Below are positions 1 to 13,719 of a stretch of DNA of 64,000 nucleotides, one piece after another. Position 1 is the first letter of the stretch. Every line of letters begins with the position of its first letter. The notes below the pieces were generated by a model. The model was not told the origin of the DNA. It ran no database searches and was given only the letters and a program-made list of their open reading frames with translations. A program made the position numbers and the translations under genes. The DNA comes from Sclerodactyla briareus (taxonomy: Eukaryota; Echinodermata; Holothuroidea; Dendrochirotida; Sclerodactylidae), in assembly GCA_026419785.1 (NCBI GenBank), contig JAODTK010000699.1, positions 62,001 through 126,000 of the forward strand, given 5' to 3'.

Positions 1-407
1 TTTGCCATCCCTCAATCTACAAACCCAATCTATCCGTTATTGCGAATACAGAATTCTGATTGGCTGATCCCATGTAATTGTAGATTAGGAATGAACTATA
101 GCAGGTCGACTTTACTGGTTCATGAACTTGACCCTGAATTTAGCTTAAGAACCTATATACTGAGTTATGACTGTTTATTCACCAGTAAGTCTACCAGTTG
201 CAGTTCATTTCTCAAATCACAGACATCAAGTTGTTTGTTATAGTTGGCACGAGTCTGATTTTGCTAGTTTGGCATTTATCTCACACAAGGTGTTTGTAGA
301 GTCTCCAAGGGTCACATCAAACAAACAAAGAGGCAAACATTTTGACCCCAAAATTATAAAATGCAGTGTAAGAAGTACCAATGAAACTTTTCTTGCAAGC
401 CAAGTAT
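1..407. other. Intronic sequence, no feature seen
   Basis: Part of the intron downstream of the TRRK exon. AT-rich, with no splice-bounded ORF, repeat or RNA that I can support. Confidence 0.5.
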
Positions 408-934
408 ACCGTCAGGCACATGTCAGAGGTTACGCTACAGTGCCCTGTCTGGCTGTAGCAGAACTGAGATCAAAATATTACAAAGAACTCCACCATGTCA
501 GAAGGTTTGGCTACAGTGCTCTGTCTGGCTGTAGCAGAACTGAGATCAAAATATAAAATGAACTCCACCACAACAGAAGGTTTGGCTACAGTGCTCTGTC
601 TGGCTGTAGCAGAACTGAGATCAAAATATTAAATGAGATCAAAATAATAAATGAACTCCACCATGTCAGAAGGTTTGGCTACAGTGCTCTGTCTGGCTGT
701 AGCAGAACTAAGATCAAAATATTAAATGAACTCCACCACGTCAGAAGGTTTGGCTACAGTGCCCTGTCTGGCTGTAGCAGAACTAAGATCAAAATATTAA
801 ATGAACTCCATCACGTCAGAAGGTGTGGCTACAGTGCTCTGTCTGGCTGTAGCAGAACTGAGAACAAAATATTACAAAGAACTCCACCATGTGAGAAGGT
901 TTGGCTACAGTGCTTGTCCAGCTGTAGCAGAACT
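408..934. repeat. 76-bp satellite array, left part
   Basis: About seven tandem copies, starting near 412, 488, 563, 656, 731, 806 and 882. The unit is 75-76 bp and begins CTCCACCATGTCAGAAGG. One copy carries a 17-bp internal duplication (period 93). Copies are alike apart from single changes. Short ORFs across the array are just the translated repeat. The array is broken at 935 by an inverted-repeat element and resumes at 1681. Confidence 0.92.
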
Positions 935-1680
935 AAAGCCACGTTTCCATGCACGCAGGGACAGGCGGGCGGGCGTTTTGGGAAGACTGTTTCCATGTTA
1001 CGCGGGAGGGGGCATTTTCTCGAGTCACGCACCTCTTCTCACTATTAGTGTGTATAAGCGCTATATAAGAACCGATGTAGCCTACTATTATTACTATGTT
1101 ATTATTAGTGTTGTTTTTATTATGATTATATTGTTCTATCATTATCATTATTAGTTATAAACACGGACCGCATACCAGTTTGTTTTTAAAACCTTAAAAA
1201 ACACCGGTGTGTTCATTTTCTGAAAACCATTGTTGTAAATGTCAACGATTATGGCCCACTATTAAAACTTCACAATTGACGGTTTTGGAGATTTAATTGG
1301 CAAATACTTGACATATCATGGATTTAAACATGTAAATATGTGTTCAAGTAGGTGTCCGGCCATTGGAATTGAATTTAGACACAATCTGTATAAAATCTCA
1401 TCCCCAGTGTTGGAACAGTTATGAATGTTGTTTGGAACATTATTTGTTTAAACCGAAAAATTATCTTCTACTCTCCATTATCGGCTTCAAGCCGGTATGA
1501 TTGCAAGGAAATCCCCTGGAATTGATTACGAAATACCACGCGGACACGCGTGCGGGCGGAAAAAATCGCTAACATGACCGATTCGAGAAAACGCCCTCCC
1601 CCCTCGTGTCATGAAACGACTCCATTGAAAATAACATGACGATTTTAGACGCCTGCCCGCGTGCATGGAAACGCGGCTTT
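935..1680. mobile_element. 746-bp inverted-repeat element (MITE-like) inserted in satellite
   Basis: The ends are near-perfect inverted repeats: AAAGCCACGTTTCCATGCACGC on the left against AAAGCCGCGTTTCCATGCACGC read from the right end. Looser subterminal similarity continues for about 100 bp (GGAGGGGGCATTTTCTCGA against GGAGGGCGTTTTCTCGAAT). There is no transposase ORF. No clean short target duplication is visible; the superfamily is unknown. The interior is AT-rich. Confidence 0.8.
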
Positions 1681-2083
1681 CAATCAAAATATTAAATGAA
1701 CTCCATCACGTCAGAAGGTGTGGCTACAGTGCTCTGTCTGGCTGTAGCAAAACTGAAATCAAAATATTACAAAGAACTCCACCATGTCAGAAGGTTTGGC
1801 TATGCCCTGTCCGGCTGTAGCAGAACTGAGATCAAAATATTAAATGAACTCCACCATGTCAGAAGGTTTGGCTACAGTGCCCTGTCTGGCTGTAGCAGAA
1901 CTGAGATCAAAATATTAAATGAACTCCACCACGTCAGAAGGTTTGGCTACAGTGACCTGTCTGGCTGTAGCAGAACTGAGATCAAAATATTACAAAGAAC
2001 TCCACCACATCAGAAGGTTTGGCTACAGTGCCCTGTCTGGCTGTAGCAGAACTAAGATCAAAATATTAAATGAACTCCACCTA
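1681..2083. repeat. 76-bp satellite array, right part
   Basis: Five full copies and one partial copy of the same unit, starting at 1701, 1777, 1849, 1924, 2000 and 2075. The first copy shares the rare variants CCATCACG and GGTGTGG with the copy at 806, on the other side of the inserted element. Confidence 0.92.
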
Positions 2084-2846
2084 GTGAAGGCAGCTTTAAG
2101 CAAATTTATGCACACACAGTAATTATCCAGCCCCACATACACCAGAACGAAAAACACCATGCGCTGAACAACCCAATCATATCTCATGCTTAGCTACACA
2201 TCCATCAGCCATTGGCTGAAGCTTGAATTGGCTTTGTTGAAAACACAGACTCCAGCCGGCTGGCAAAATAATGCATGGATGCTCATCTCAATTGCAGCAT
2301 ATTTCTTCCTTAGATTCTATACGTGCTCTTATATGTTGAATGACAATTTCAATAATTTCCTAAAAAATTGTTTTTGATTTTCGATCGATTTCTGTCTTTT
2401 CAGCCACGGCCAACATTTACACTATTTAGGGACTCCAGGGAATACTTAAGGAGGGCACTATTACTGGATTGAATCGGGATTCGATAAGGTTGGTGGCTTG
2501 TCCTACTACAAGTCTTCTGGGATGGTGGATGGACAAGCTCTCACAGTCAAATTATTAATGCTCTGATTCATTTATTGGTACAATGTCTCTGGGACAATGG
2601 GTAACGTTCTATGAAAAGAAGGTAGTTCCACAAATCAGCGCACAAATAAACGTGCATGTTTTAGTTCCCACTTATGCAGTACACTTCTATTGAAGCTAAT
2701 ACAGTAAACTCTTCCAAAAGCTGTAGAAAATCACTATTATCAGTTTGGAAATAATTATGTTGGCTTTAGAGAAGTGGGGTGGATTCGGGACAGACACGGC
2801 TTTCATCCAATCCTAACTAACATCCTGACTTCCGAACATCACTTAC
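2084..2846. other. Intronic sequence, no feature seen
   Basis: Unique-looking AT-rich sequence downstream of the TRRK exon. I searched it on the minus strand for the next expected exon (starting with Trp-Glu-Asp) and saw none. Confidence 0.4.
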
Positions 2847-2887
2847 TTGCGCCTTGTGGGAAACTGTTTTTTCCCCTCCTCCACTGC
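2847..2887 (-). CDS. PPP1R12A: PPP1R12 exon: ends in the TRRK motif
   Basis: A 41-nt exon, phase 0 in, two bases out. The donor caa/gtaagt is near perfect; the acceptor is gcccggcatag. It reads AVEEGKKQFPTRR plus AA, so the next exon must complete a lysine: TRRK. Vertebrate MYPT1 has TRRKWEDDLKK at the same position. Further acceptors inside (gcag, tggag) would shorten the exon but only some keep frame. The next exon, expected to begin with a base completing Lys and then Trp, was not found between 1 and 2846, so the gene continues beyond the left edge. Confidence 0.55.
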
Positions 2888-5800
2888 CTATGCCGGGCAC
2901 TACCACACAACACAGCCAGTAGTATTCATTCTGGAAGTCTTTGAAACTACGTTAATTACTCTAATGACAAAATCATCCTCACCTCTGTTTCTGCCCTGAG
3001 TGGTCTCGGCGTCGTCGTTGTTCGTTGCTCCAGTGAATCTTCCTCCTTATTTTTTTCCTAGTGTGGCAACACCATCGGGTTCATCAGTGGAGAGGGGCAA
3101 AGCAGAAGCAGACACATCAAATGCAGATGAGGTCATGCAAGGGACGTAGTGATGAATCGATTAGAAAAAAAAAACAAGACCAAGCCTCAGCAGTCACTCA
3201 CTCTCAAAAATATCATCAAAGCAGAGCAGAAGAGCAGTAAGTCACTAAAATGAAATGGGCATCCCCCACAGCCATTGGCTTATGAAGATGAAGTTGCTAC
3301 GATATGAAAATATTAATTTTGAATGGTGGGTGTATTCAAACCAATCACATTGCAACCACAGTCCGAAATGCACAGTTGGATCTTGTGAAGTGTTAAGTCA
3401 CGATACCCAACTTCAAATCCGTGGATAATGTTAATTGGTGATTATTGTCAAAATATCTATGAGAATGATATACCTTCACCTGGCTCAACTTGAATCACAA
3501 GAAGTTTCATGAATGCATCACCTATGTGCCCAACCCCCCCCCCCCCCCCTCTCCATCGCCCCCTCCCCCATCCCTCTAGCGCTACCCTTCTTACATGGCC
3601 AACCACAGCTACAGCCTCTCTGTGTACTACGGAAAACTTTATGCACCTCTCATCAGGGCCTTCATTTTTCTGATGAACATTTCTCGTACATAATTATTAG
3701 AACAATTCTAGTGGCATTAAAATGTCAGAATGAACTAGAGCACCATGGTGCTGTAGCTCAACCACTCAAATGCAATCGTTTCGTTGCAGATAAATGACAC
3801 CACTGACTTCACAAATTCTTGAACACCACCCACTCAATTAGGTACCTATGACCGTTCTGGTTAATCTCCAGAAGAATTTGACTCCTCAAAATACTCTCAG
3901 GGTAAGAATATCTTTTAGATGACGGCTGACCTTGAATCCCATACACCATGTGTTAAAGCTAGCATTTGCCTCCCTCCCCTTTCGTCCCATAATCTGTAAT
4001 TAATATAATGGCTAATAATGCCCTTCTTATGACAGCCTAATATATCTCTTCAATTACTTTCCTTGGGAATAAAGGTGATCCACCTGTCAATAAACATTCA
4101 CGAAAGTATACCACTAGTCTATGATAACACAGACCAAGTATCATAGTAATCCAATCTTATTTGTAGGTGAGAGCATTTTGGCAGATACATGCATTTTGTA
4201 CATAATAGTTCATTATGCTCCTTCAATGACCTTTGACCTGATCTCTGAACCCCCCTTCGGTACCTCTAGTCCATGTTAACACTGACTGAGAATAATAGTG
4301 ATCAAACCTAATCTGGAAAGGCACTCCACAGATTTTTAAGTTTGTTGGGAAAATGTTCATGCCCATTCAATGACCTTTGACCCCCAAACCACTGGTAGGT
4401 ATCACTAGTCCATGGAAATAACACTGACTGAATGGATGATGGTAATCCAACCCAATCCGTATTCTGCAGCCCATTTTACATTCTTGTTCATTATGCCCCT
4501 TCATTCCTTCAATGACCTTTGACCTGAAATCCGTGAACACTTCGTAAGTAGCACTAGTCCATGATAAAAGGGACCAAGTATGATTGAAATACAAACCAGA
4601 TCGTCCGGAAGAAGGAAGGAGGAGCATTTTCAACTAATTGCCCGGTATGCCCCTCCAATCATCTTTGACCTTTGTGCTCAAGTTTGGTCAACATTCATCA
4701 AGAAAACCAAAAGCAAAAGCTTACAGACGGGATGGATAGATAGACTTGATTATTCTACGATGTCAAAGTGAATATATAAAATTTGGCAACATAGCCCTCG
4801 CTATAATTGTGGCTTGTAACAGTTTAGAGCAATATCGATTGACAGGGCAACCTCACTCGCTTGTGATTGATTGCTGACTCTTGAATAGCAAGACATTTGA
4901 CAATTTCGGGGTGAATTATTAAATAAATGACGATGAATGAAAGCTGGTTTTATAAGAGACAACTTTGCCCAATTTTGCCTCAATTCTCAGTCATTTACGA
5001 AATCACATCACTCCAAAGTTAGGACAGCAAGAAAAATACGCGAAAACTGTAGCTGATCGAAATGGCATTTTTTGTTCAGAATCTAAACATCTTCATAAAC
5101 AAGCATTCTTGAGAATGAACTGCATCCAGTTGTTTTGCGGGTGCAAGTCAAATATTCTGATAATTTGTTCAATCACAGTTTTTGATACGTTAGCTATAGG
5201 ATTTAGTATTGTATGACACTAAAATGAACCAGCCTATAGGCAGCAGTGGTGTAAGTATTATGCACCAGTGTTGTGCTGGAGTTGAGTCCAGCCACTCCGA
5301 GTCCAAGACCGAGTCATCAGCATTCGAGTTACAAGTCCAAGACCGAGTCCTCAACATCCGAGTCCGTTTGTCCGAGTCCTCGAGTCCCTAGTGAAACTTG
5401 GCACTTGGCAGAAATGAATAGGCCTATCAAAATAGCAGTTATTGCAGTTGATGTTGCATTCCAGACAATATTGCACAATCAGCCAAATGCAAAAATCATA
5501 ATAAAGTTTCCACACATTCTTATTCAAGAGCTGGACACTCATCAAGAAAGTTTATAGCAATGGCCATATAACTGCAATGTATCAAAATTAACAAAATGAA
5601 TGACCTAAACAGTTCATATAACCCAATAACCCTAACCCACTTGCCTACCTACTACCTTGAGACCACAATAATTTTCCAGACAGCATAGGCATATCGTAAA
5701 GTATTTTTTCATTGCATTGTTAAGTGAACATTACAATTTCCACTGTCTTTGCAAACCATGAGCGACTGGTGTCTGTGTTTCTCTTGTGCTGTGTCATGTG

Positions 5801-8800
5801 ACACCTTTGCAGACAGACGTTTCCACAGGCGCAGCTTAGTCCTACTATTAGCTGAATTCATATTTGGTATGAGCGAATTCGGATATTGACAAAAAAGACA
5901 GCACAGTAGTTCACATGCATATGTTTTCGATTATCAATGTTAGAATTTTGCATTATATTTTCTCATAATTCTCAGGATTTTTGCCAAGGATTTATTCAAG
6001 CGGTCTTGAACCTGGACTCGGGCAGAGTGCCGAGTCCCAGCATCCGAGTCCGAGACCAAGTCCTTGCAGTCCCGAATCCGAAAGCGAGTATGAGACAAGT
6101 CATTCCAAATCAGTCTCGAGAACGGACTCGAGTCCTCCAAACACTGTTTAGCACATATGACCACCCAGGCAAAAGAAGTAAAATTTGAGAAAATATGTTT
6201 AAACCACTTCAAGAAAAGTAAGTAGTAAAAATTGACAAGCAATTAAAGCAAAACTGTGAATACCCCAAAAGCATATACTAAAGAATGAAACAATCTATGA
6301 ATGAAAGCATAGCCAAACCTTTTGAAGGTCCAGAGATGGAGTTCCGCTGAGTTCTGCTATCCATGGATCTATTATATTAATATTAGTTCTTAGGGTTGGG
6401 GGGATAAATCAATTTGGAAAATTCATCTTACAACACACAGGAAAAACCAGAAATTGAGTCTTGTGTTGACACAACAAAATTGCCATGGCTGGTCTGTGCA
6501 TTTGGTAATACTGAAGGGAGGGGAAGATGGGGGGTTGAGAGGTCTGGGCAGAGTGAGAGAGGGCAGATCAAATTCTGTGCGATCATAGGGTCAATGAAAA
6601 TATTAGAGTTCAAAATGTGTAACACCACTTTCAAAATTACACAACAACTCGGAACATCAATGAAGCCAAACTGAACTGCTGGTTCAATATTTGATATCAT
6701 TCCTAAGTTGTATGTCATAGGTCCATAAGTTTTGAGGAAAAAAAGTGTGAGTAGAAAATGACATAGCAGAATGGAAAAATGAAGAAAGACTCATATGAGT
6801 AGTTGCTCTACAGTCACATTACCATTACAGTTTAGAATGGGGGGGGGGGGGGGGGGGGGGGGGTAACCTAATCTGCATATTTTCCGTCAAGAGAGGATCT
6901 TACAGGATTTTCAGCACGTTGATCTACTTACTCTCTATTTTATTGTCCCACTTGAGCCGCATGAAACAGAATAGGATTAATTGTGTTTGCGCTGTCTGTG
7001 TCAATTACTACCACCAAAGACTATTTGAGAAAATTTCAAGGACAATTATGCAATAAGTAGCCGTGACCAAATGCCAAGAAATATCTATTTGTCTTACAAG
7101 ATTCGCTGTGAAGTAATCACGGTTGCTGATGTATTCTAATAATTTAGTGGCGGGGGGGGAACATGAATTCCGAGTACTTACTTGTAAAAATCAATTTAGA
7201 ATATTGGAAAAGGGGTGGGCCCCCTGCTACAGTGGAAAAGGGCTAGCCGAGAGAGAGAATGAGGGGGGGGGGGGGGGAGGGGCTAGCCTAGGAGGGGGGG
7301 GGGGGGGGGAAAGGACGGTAGGGATTAGCCAAGAGAGAGGGGAGGGAGGAGGAGGAAACTGGGGGGGGGGGGGGCAAGCCGAGGTGGGTTTGGTTGATTT
7401 CTATGGGTTCAGGACGCCAAGAAGCTCATAAAGTAACCCTGGCTGTATTGATCATGGATGAGCAACGGCGCTATGCTTTCTCTCTTTTCTCTCTTGGAAA
7501 TATTGCTCAGATATCATATGCAAGGCCGGGGTTTGTAAACTAACCGACCCCTCCCTCGTGCCGCCACTTTCCGTCCCTTCTGAAGAGCCGAGCAGGGAAT
7601 TCCAGGATCCGACCCCTTTTCATGGACCCTGGAGGGAGCGGGGATTCATGCGAACGTGACTGTCCACAGCCGATCAACGAAACGTATGCAAAATACAGGC
7701 AACAAACCCAGAAACCCATGCACAAATCTAACGCACCACAGCGGAGCAACAAAAGTGAAGACCAGGCTCCGCCCGGCATGCGATATGCAAGCACCAGGCT
7801 ACCAGAGATGTCCTGTTGGTAATGAAGGGTTCCTTTGCATTCAACACGATATCCGTAATTGAAAAACTGAGACCTCTGGTCACTGTCAGTTGAATGTGTA
7901 CAGTTGCACTGCATCCAGAAGTGCAACAGCCACTAAACAACCTTTTTGTACCTTGCTGAATTCTGATTGAAACTAACTGCACTTTAGATTTGTCTTCGGC
8001 TGTAACCTCTGCAACAAAAAAAGAAATATTTATTGGGAGATGAGGAGCTGCTATGTGCAAAGATGATCAATGGATTCATTAAATGAATGGCTATGCACTG
8101 ATGGGAAGAAAGAAAGTAAGTTTTTGACACACAGGCAGTACAGAATATGTCCACAAAGATAGTACTGACTGGATGAACCGAAGCAAAACAAAATCTGTAA
8201 TTTGAAGCCACAATAGAGCTAGGGTTACTCACCTCAGGGTCAAAAACATCCAAGACTCCGAAGTCAGGAAACATCACTGTCATATTCGGGAATTGTATTA
8301 CCCTAGACCATGGCCGAGTTTAGGGTTTTTCACTAATCCCCCAACTTATTGGTACGTCCAAAAATTTCACTGATTTCTATGACAGGAAAATGAAGTAGAA
8401 TCAAAAAGACATCTCCCGCAGCAGAGAACCTGTACCCTACATACAGTAACACTCGGCACCAGGAAGATGAGATCACCCATGCCCAAGATAGCAGACTTGT
8501 TTTCTTGTACAGATAGGGCCATGGTAAACAGACAAGCAGGAACGTCACAAACAGAAAGGGCGTTAAATGAGCACTGCTCTCTCAGATGAGAACTATGATA
8601 AGATTTGCCCACAAATATTATGCAACTTTTTTGTGAGAGAGTTCAACCTATGAATAATTATAAGTATTATATTGTCCATATAGGAACGACATGATCTGTA
8701 ACATGCAGGTGACAGGGATACATCATGTGATTCAGAAGATTTATGTGACTGTATAAAGTTTTCCATTGCAACCAAGAGTGATCGGATGGCAGAACTAGCA

Positions 8801-11800
8801 AAGTGTGACACCAGGTCTGCATCAAAGAAGATAATAACTAATTCGTTTCCCATATCTCAGCTGAACGAGCACAACTTAGGTTAAGCCCTTTTCAGAAGTG
8901 GGTGAGGGGTATGGGGGGGTGGGAGTGGGGGAGCATGAGAATTTCAGAGTCTGAGAGTTACAATTCTTGATGCCCACAGCACAAGGTTGGTTCTGTAGAC
9001 AAAAGACACTCAATAATTGATTAAGCTTCAAGGCTCAAAATCCAACAAGTGGGATTGTATCTCCTCAAACGAAGCATTAATCATATGTTATATTATCGAG
9101 GACCACAAAAATATGACAAAATTTGCTTGGAATATGTATATTGAATTTGAGCCACTGTGTACCCAGAGACTCCATCAAAACCAATTGAACCAAATAGCAG
9201 GGAAGAGACAGGAGGGTACCCTGTTGACAAGAATTGAATTATAAGCTCATATTGATAAAACAATTTAGAAAGCAGATTGAGAACGCGATTTTTTCAGAAA
9301 AATATGTGGCAACCTCTACGGAAACATTGCTGGTGATCTCCAAAATACGAATCTTCCCCATTTCCATCAATTCCCGGCTTATTTCAGGCCCCCATCGGAA
9401 ATTGTTACATGGCATACTGCGACTATCATTCATGTTGAGCTTTTCAAAAACCAACCACCCTGGATCTCAAGAAGAATCAGAGTGTTTTTTCATCTGTGAT
9501 CTCTAGTATGGGAATTAAACTATGTTTCCTTTTTGTGTTTTCCTTCGGATAAACCAAAGAAAACACCATAAACCTGCCTGTGCTCACACAGTAATTCTGG
9601 GATTACCCCAGACCCATGCTCCTTGATCAGAGAAAGTGGTGTAGAAGGTACTTCAATTGTTGGAAATATTTGGTAGTGTCTGGGTTATGGGGTCCTCTGG
9701 TTAGGCATTAGCACGCTACCTTGCAGTGGTGATGAACAGACTTCTACTGCCCCTTGGACTGTCTCCGTTGGCCAACTTCTTCAAAGACCGGAATGCTCTA
9801 CCATACTATCACTGGATAGGGGATGTTGAATGGTGGGCCCAGGGGCACGATGAGGAATGTAGATAAATGACATGCCAGCCTCGTCAATCTTCAGTGAGCC
9901 CCCCCAGCTCTTGTCCACCCACCATCACATGCTCCCCCCCCCCCCCCCCCCTCACCATCACATGCTAGCCTAGCCCCCACAGTCTTAAAAGGTCTCCCAG
10001 GGTCATGTAGATAGAGGGCAAGTTGAAACCATTGGTCGAAACCTTGTCATGATACAACATTCTATTGCAGAGTTATCGCATTCCAAAATTAGGTATTGGG
10101 GTCTCTGCACTACTGCACAATGTCACAAAATTCCCTCTTGTGGGATGATTGCTGATGTCTTTGCTAGACACTGCAGCAATTCCTAATGTATGTTATTGCT
10201 TTACATGGGAAAACTAGACAAATACATGATTTTATTAACATGAGTTTAAGGCACAACAATTCAACTCTGCATAGTGAATCTGCTGAAACCAATGGCTTTT
10301 TTCAGTAGAACTATATACAGAAACCGATACTCCAATTTTTTTCAGGCCTCCACCTTGCAACGGATGTCATACGATGATTAGGTTTCGACCAATAGGTTCA
10401 GATTTTCTCCCCCCTTAATATGGATCACATCACTCTAACCATGTCAAGGCCTCTGACAGAAGACCAGAATGAAATGGCTTGATGTGAATGTAGAGGGGAT
10501 GCAGTTCTGTGATGAGATATATATATATATACCAATGATGATCGGAGCTCCCCAAGCTGAGTATTTCCATGAGCGTGACTGATTACAGGAGTGCAGCCTT
10601 TGAATGACTTTGGGCCGTTGTGATGAATGCTGGTGGAATCTCAAAGGTTGTCAAAAACAACAGACCTGCCTCCATCTAACTTAACTAGGATCAGTGAAGC
10701 TGTCAAATTCCAAAACAACTAATCTCTGCATACATTCATACCACTGTTTATCTGTATTTCAGGGTGCAAAATTTGAAATGAGCCATGTGCCTACTATCAT
10801 ATTTTTTAGGAATATTTCGAGGCCTGAATACCTCAACTGATTTTTGAAACTTTGTGGAGTGCCTAGCAACTACAGGAAAAAACCCAAAAACACTACATAA
10901 TGAAATATGATCATTAGAAATGATAATGACCATGGGAGATCTGTACAAAATTTCTCTATGGGGGGGGGGGGATTAACATTGATTGACCATTTTTTTTTCT
11001 CACGACAAATTCCCGAAAACCTTGACATAATTTCCTTTTTCAATCTGTAAATTCTAGCCAGATGGAAGGTTCAATAGCTGAGCTTCAGGTCTATCAAACA
11101 TGAAAATGATAAAGTATTTAATGATGCGCACATATCTACGGACGTAATCGCAGGCCGCTATACATGCCACACCCTCTTGAGTAGAAACGTTTGAGCATCA
11201 TCAGTTCTTCTAAATCATTAAACAAATTCCCCTAGAGACTTTCAACCTGGGACATTTGTGAGAGCCTTCAAGCATGTTGGGCCAGACGTCAACGATTTCA
11301 CATGCAAATTCATGAATTCTCGAAGTTCTGGAGAGTGAAGGGTTGGACCCTCAGAAGGTATTTTACTTAACCCCCCCCCCCCCCCCCCCCTTCCTCCTTC
11401 GATGAAGAATGGAGTAATAAAACAAGAGAACCAATGGTTCAGTAGCTCAAACCGGACAAATTTTCAATATGTAGTGTGCTGGTATAATGTGTTATTGGAG
11501 TTGTGCATCACTTTCAGTTATACTGACCTTTGATGACACTGAGCGAGCATCATGAAATACAACTCCAGTCATGCGAGGTGATACATAGTTTCCACACAAG
11601 GGCCATTAGCCCTTCAATAACCTTGGACCTTGACCTTTGGGTGGTCAATGTCATGCAGCAAGCAGTCAATGAATATCATGTCCAACTCTGGTCAATGTCT
11701 ATTAAAGCATGAGCATTCAAGGGCCAAAAACATGCAAATTGAATAGTATTTCACATTTGAACAAAATGCCTGGTAACCCCCTTTAAGACCTTCCACCTAG

Positions 11801-13672
11801 AATTCTTGTGGAACCATACGATCACTAGTCAATGATTATACTGTTCACATATCATGGCAATCTGACCTAATCTGCAGGAGAAGTAGCGTTTTGCAGTTTT
11901 CCACATCATGACCCATTGCGCCCCTTTAATGTCATTTGACCTTGACCTTTAGGTGGTCAATGATGACCCTTGGTCAATGATCATTGTGACTACGTTGGTC
12001 AAGATCCATCGAAGCATGAGTATTCAAGTGCCAAAAATATGCAATTTGCATATTATTATACAATTTGAACATAATTGCCTACTAGTATTACCCCCTTTAA
12101 TGACCTTTCACCTCTAATTCCTGTTCAATGCATGGGTATTACTCATCAATGTTTCACAACTGGTCATGTGAACATAATTGCCTACTAGTATTACCCCCTT
12201 TAATGACCTTTCACCTCTAATTCCTGTTCAATGCATGGGTATTACTCATCAATGTTTCACAACTGGTCATGTGAACATAATTGCCTACTAGTATTACCCC
12301 CTTTAATGACCTTTCACCTCTAATGCCTGTTCAATGCATGGGTATTAAGGGCCGGTCACACTATAACGATTTTCTATCATTCTGCTACACGATCTTTTTA
12401 GATTTCAGGCTGAACAGGAAGGAAAGGGTCTGTGTGGTAACAATTGTCATAAATACTAGTACATTATCACAATACCTTCTCAAGATCGAAGGTGTTCGAA
12501 AAAAAACCTCACTCCTAAATGACGTCATATCGAAAAATGGTAAGAGTCGTACGATAAATCGTTGAGCTCAACGATAAATGGAAATATATGATTAACAAAA
12601 CGCCGGGAAGGGCTTTTCCACATTGGAATGGTTTGGCAAATAGCGAATCAAGTCCTCCATCCATGTGGCAGGACGTTCCAGCCGTCATATTATAGGCCCG
12701 GTATCAATCGGCCGAACCAAATAATATCGTATCGTTGCACTCCACGATATCGTTATAGTGTGACCGGCCACTTTTCTCTCAATGTTCACACTGGTCATGA
12801 CCAGTGTGAACATTGACTAGTAGTACCCATGCATTGAACAGGAATTAGAGGTGAAAGGTCATCAAAGGGGTAATACTAAATATTATGACATGGGCCCTTG
12901 AGCTGAGGTGGGACCTTGGTTTGAAAATTCCTGAACAACAACCCGAAGGTACCGCTGTTAGACCATCATTATGACCGTATGTCTGGAGTGTGCACCAGAA
13001 TTTGTGAAAGGAGAAGCATTTTGGGTAATTACACATGATGGCACCAGGGCCCATACTGGGCCATGGGTCCTAAATCGCTGGACAGCCTGAAGTTACAGCC
13101 GTCAGGCCAGCATTATGACCGAAACAGCAGCACTGTGCAACAAAATTTGTTGGAGATATAATATTTTGCATTATTTCATACAATGGGCCCTAGAGCCCAA
13201 AGTGGGCCATAGGCCCAAAAATTCCTGAACACCCCAAATGTCCCTCTACCCGAGGACCACTACATGTAACTTCCGAAAATAACCAATTAAAGCATTTAAG
13301 AAGAGATGCATTGCACGTACCATTGTGTGAGATTCCATAAATTGGGCCAGCTCTGGCTCAAGTGGGACCTTGGACCAAAATTCCTGAACATCCCGAAGGA
13401 ATGGCTGTTAGTCCATCAATACGACCGAACATCAGCACTGTGCACCAAAATTTGTAGAAAAGTAGCGTTTTGCAGTTTTCCGCCCACTTCTGAGCCTTTA
13501 CTGTCATTTGACCTTGATCTTTAGGTGGTCAGCGATGACCCATCAGTCAATAAATTATGACCAAGTCTGGCTGAGATAAATCAAATCATGAACATTTTGT
13601 GGCCCGAAAACAAAAGTTTACAGACTGGACAGACAGACAGATAGAATAGATCGATAGATAGATATAGATAGC

Positions 13673-13719
<47 letters not shown>

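Noticed and set aside
801..2122. ORFs of 67-117 codons across the 76-bp satellite
   Set aside because: They are the tandem repeat translated; they end at the inserted element and have no start context or homologue.
7544..7822. Plus-strand ORF (QQTQKPMHKSNAPQRSNKSE)
   Set aside because: Composition looks protein-like, but there is no good acceptor, no homologue that I recognise, and it is antisense to the host gene.
8232..8275. Minus-strand exon candidate ending gag/gtgagt (peptide MFPDFGVLDVFDPE)
   Set aside because: Excellent donor but a poor acceptor without a pyrimidine tract, and its 44-nt length breaks the phase chain between the 19.2 and 3.0 kb exons.
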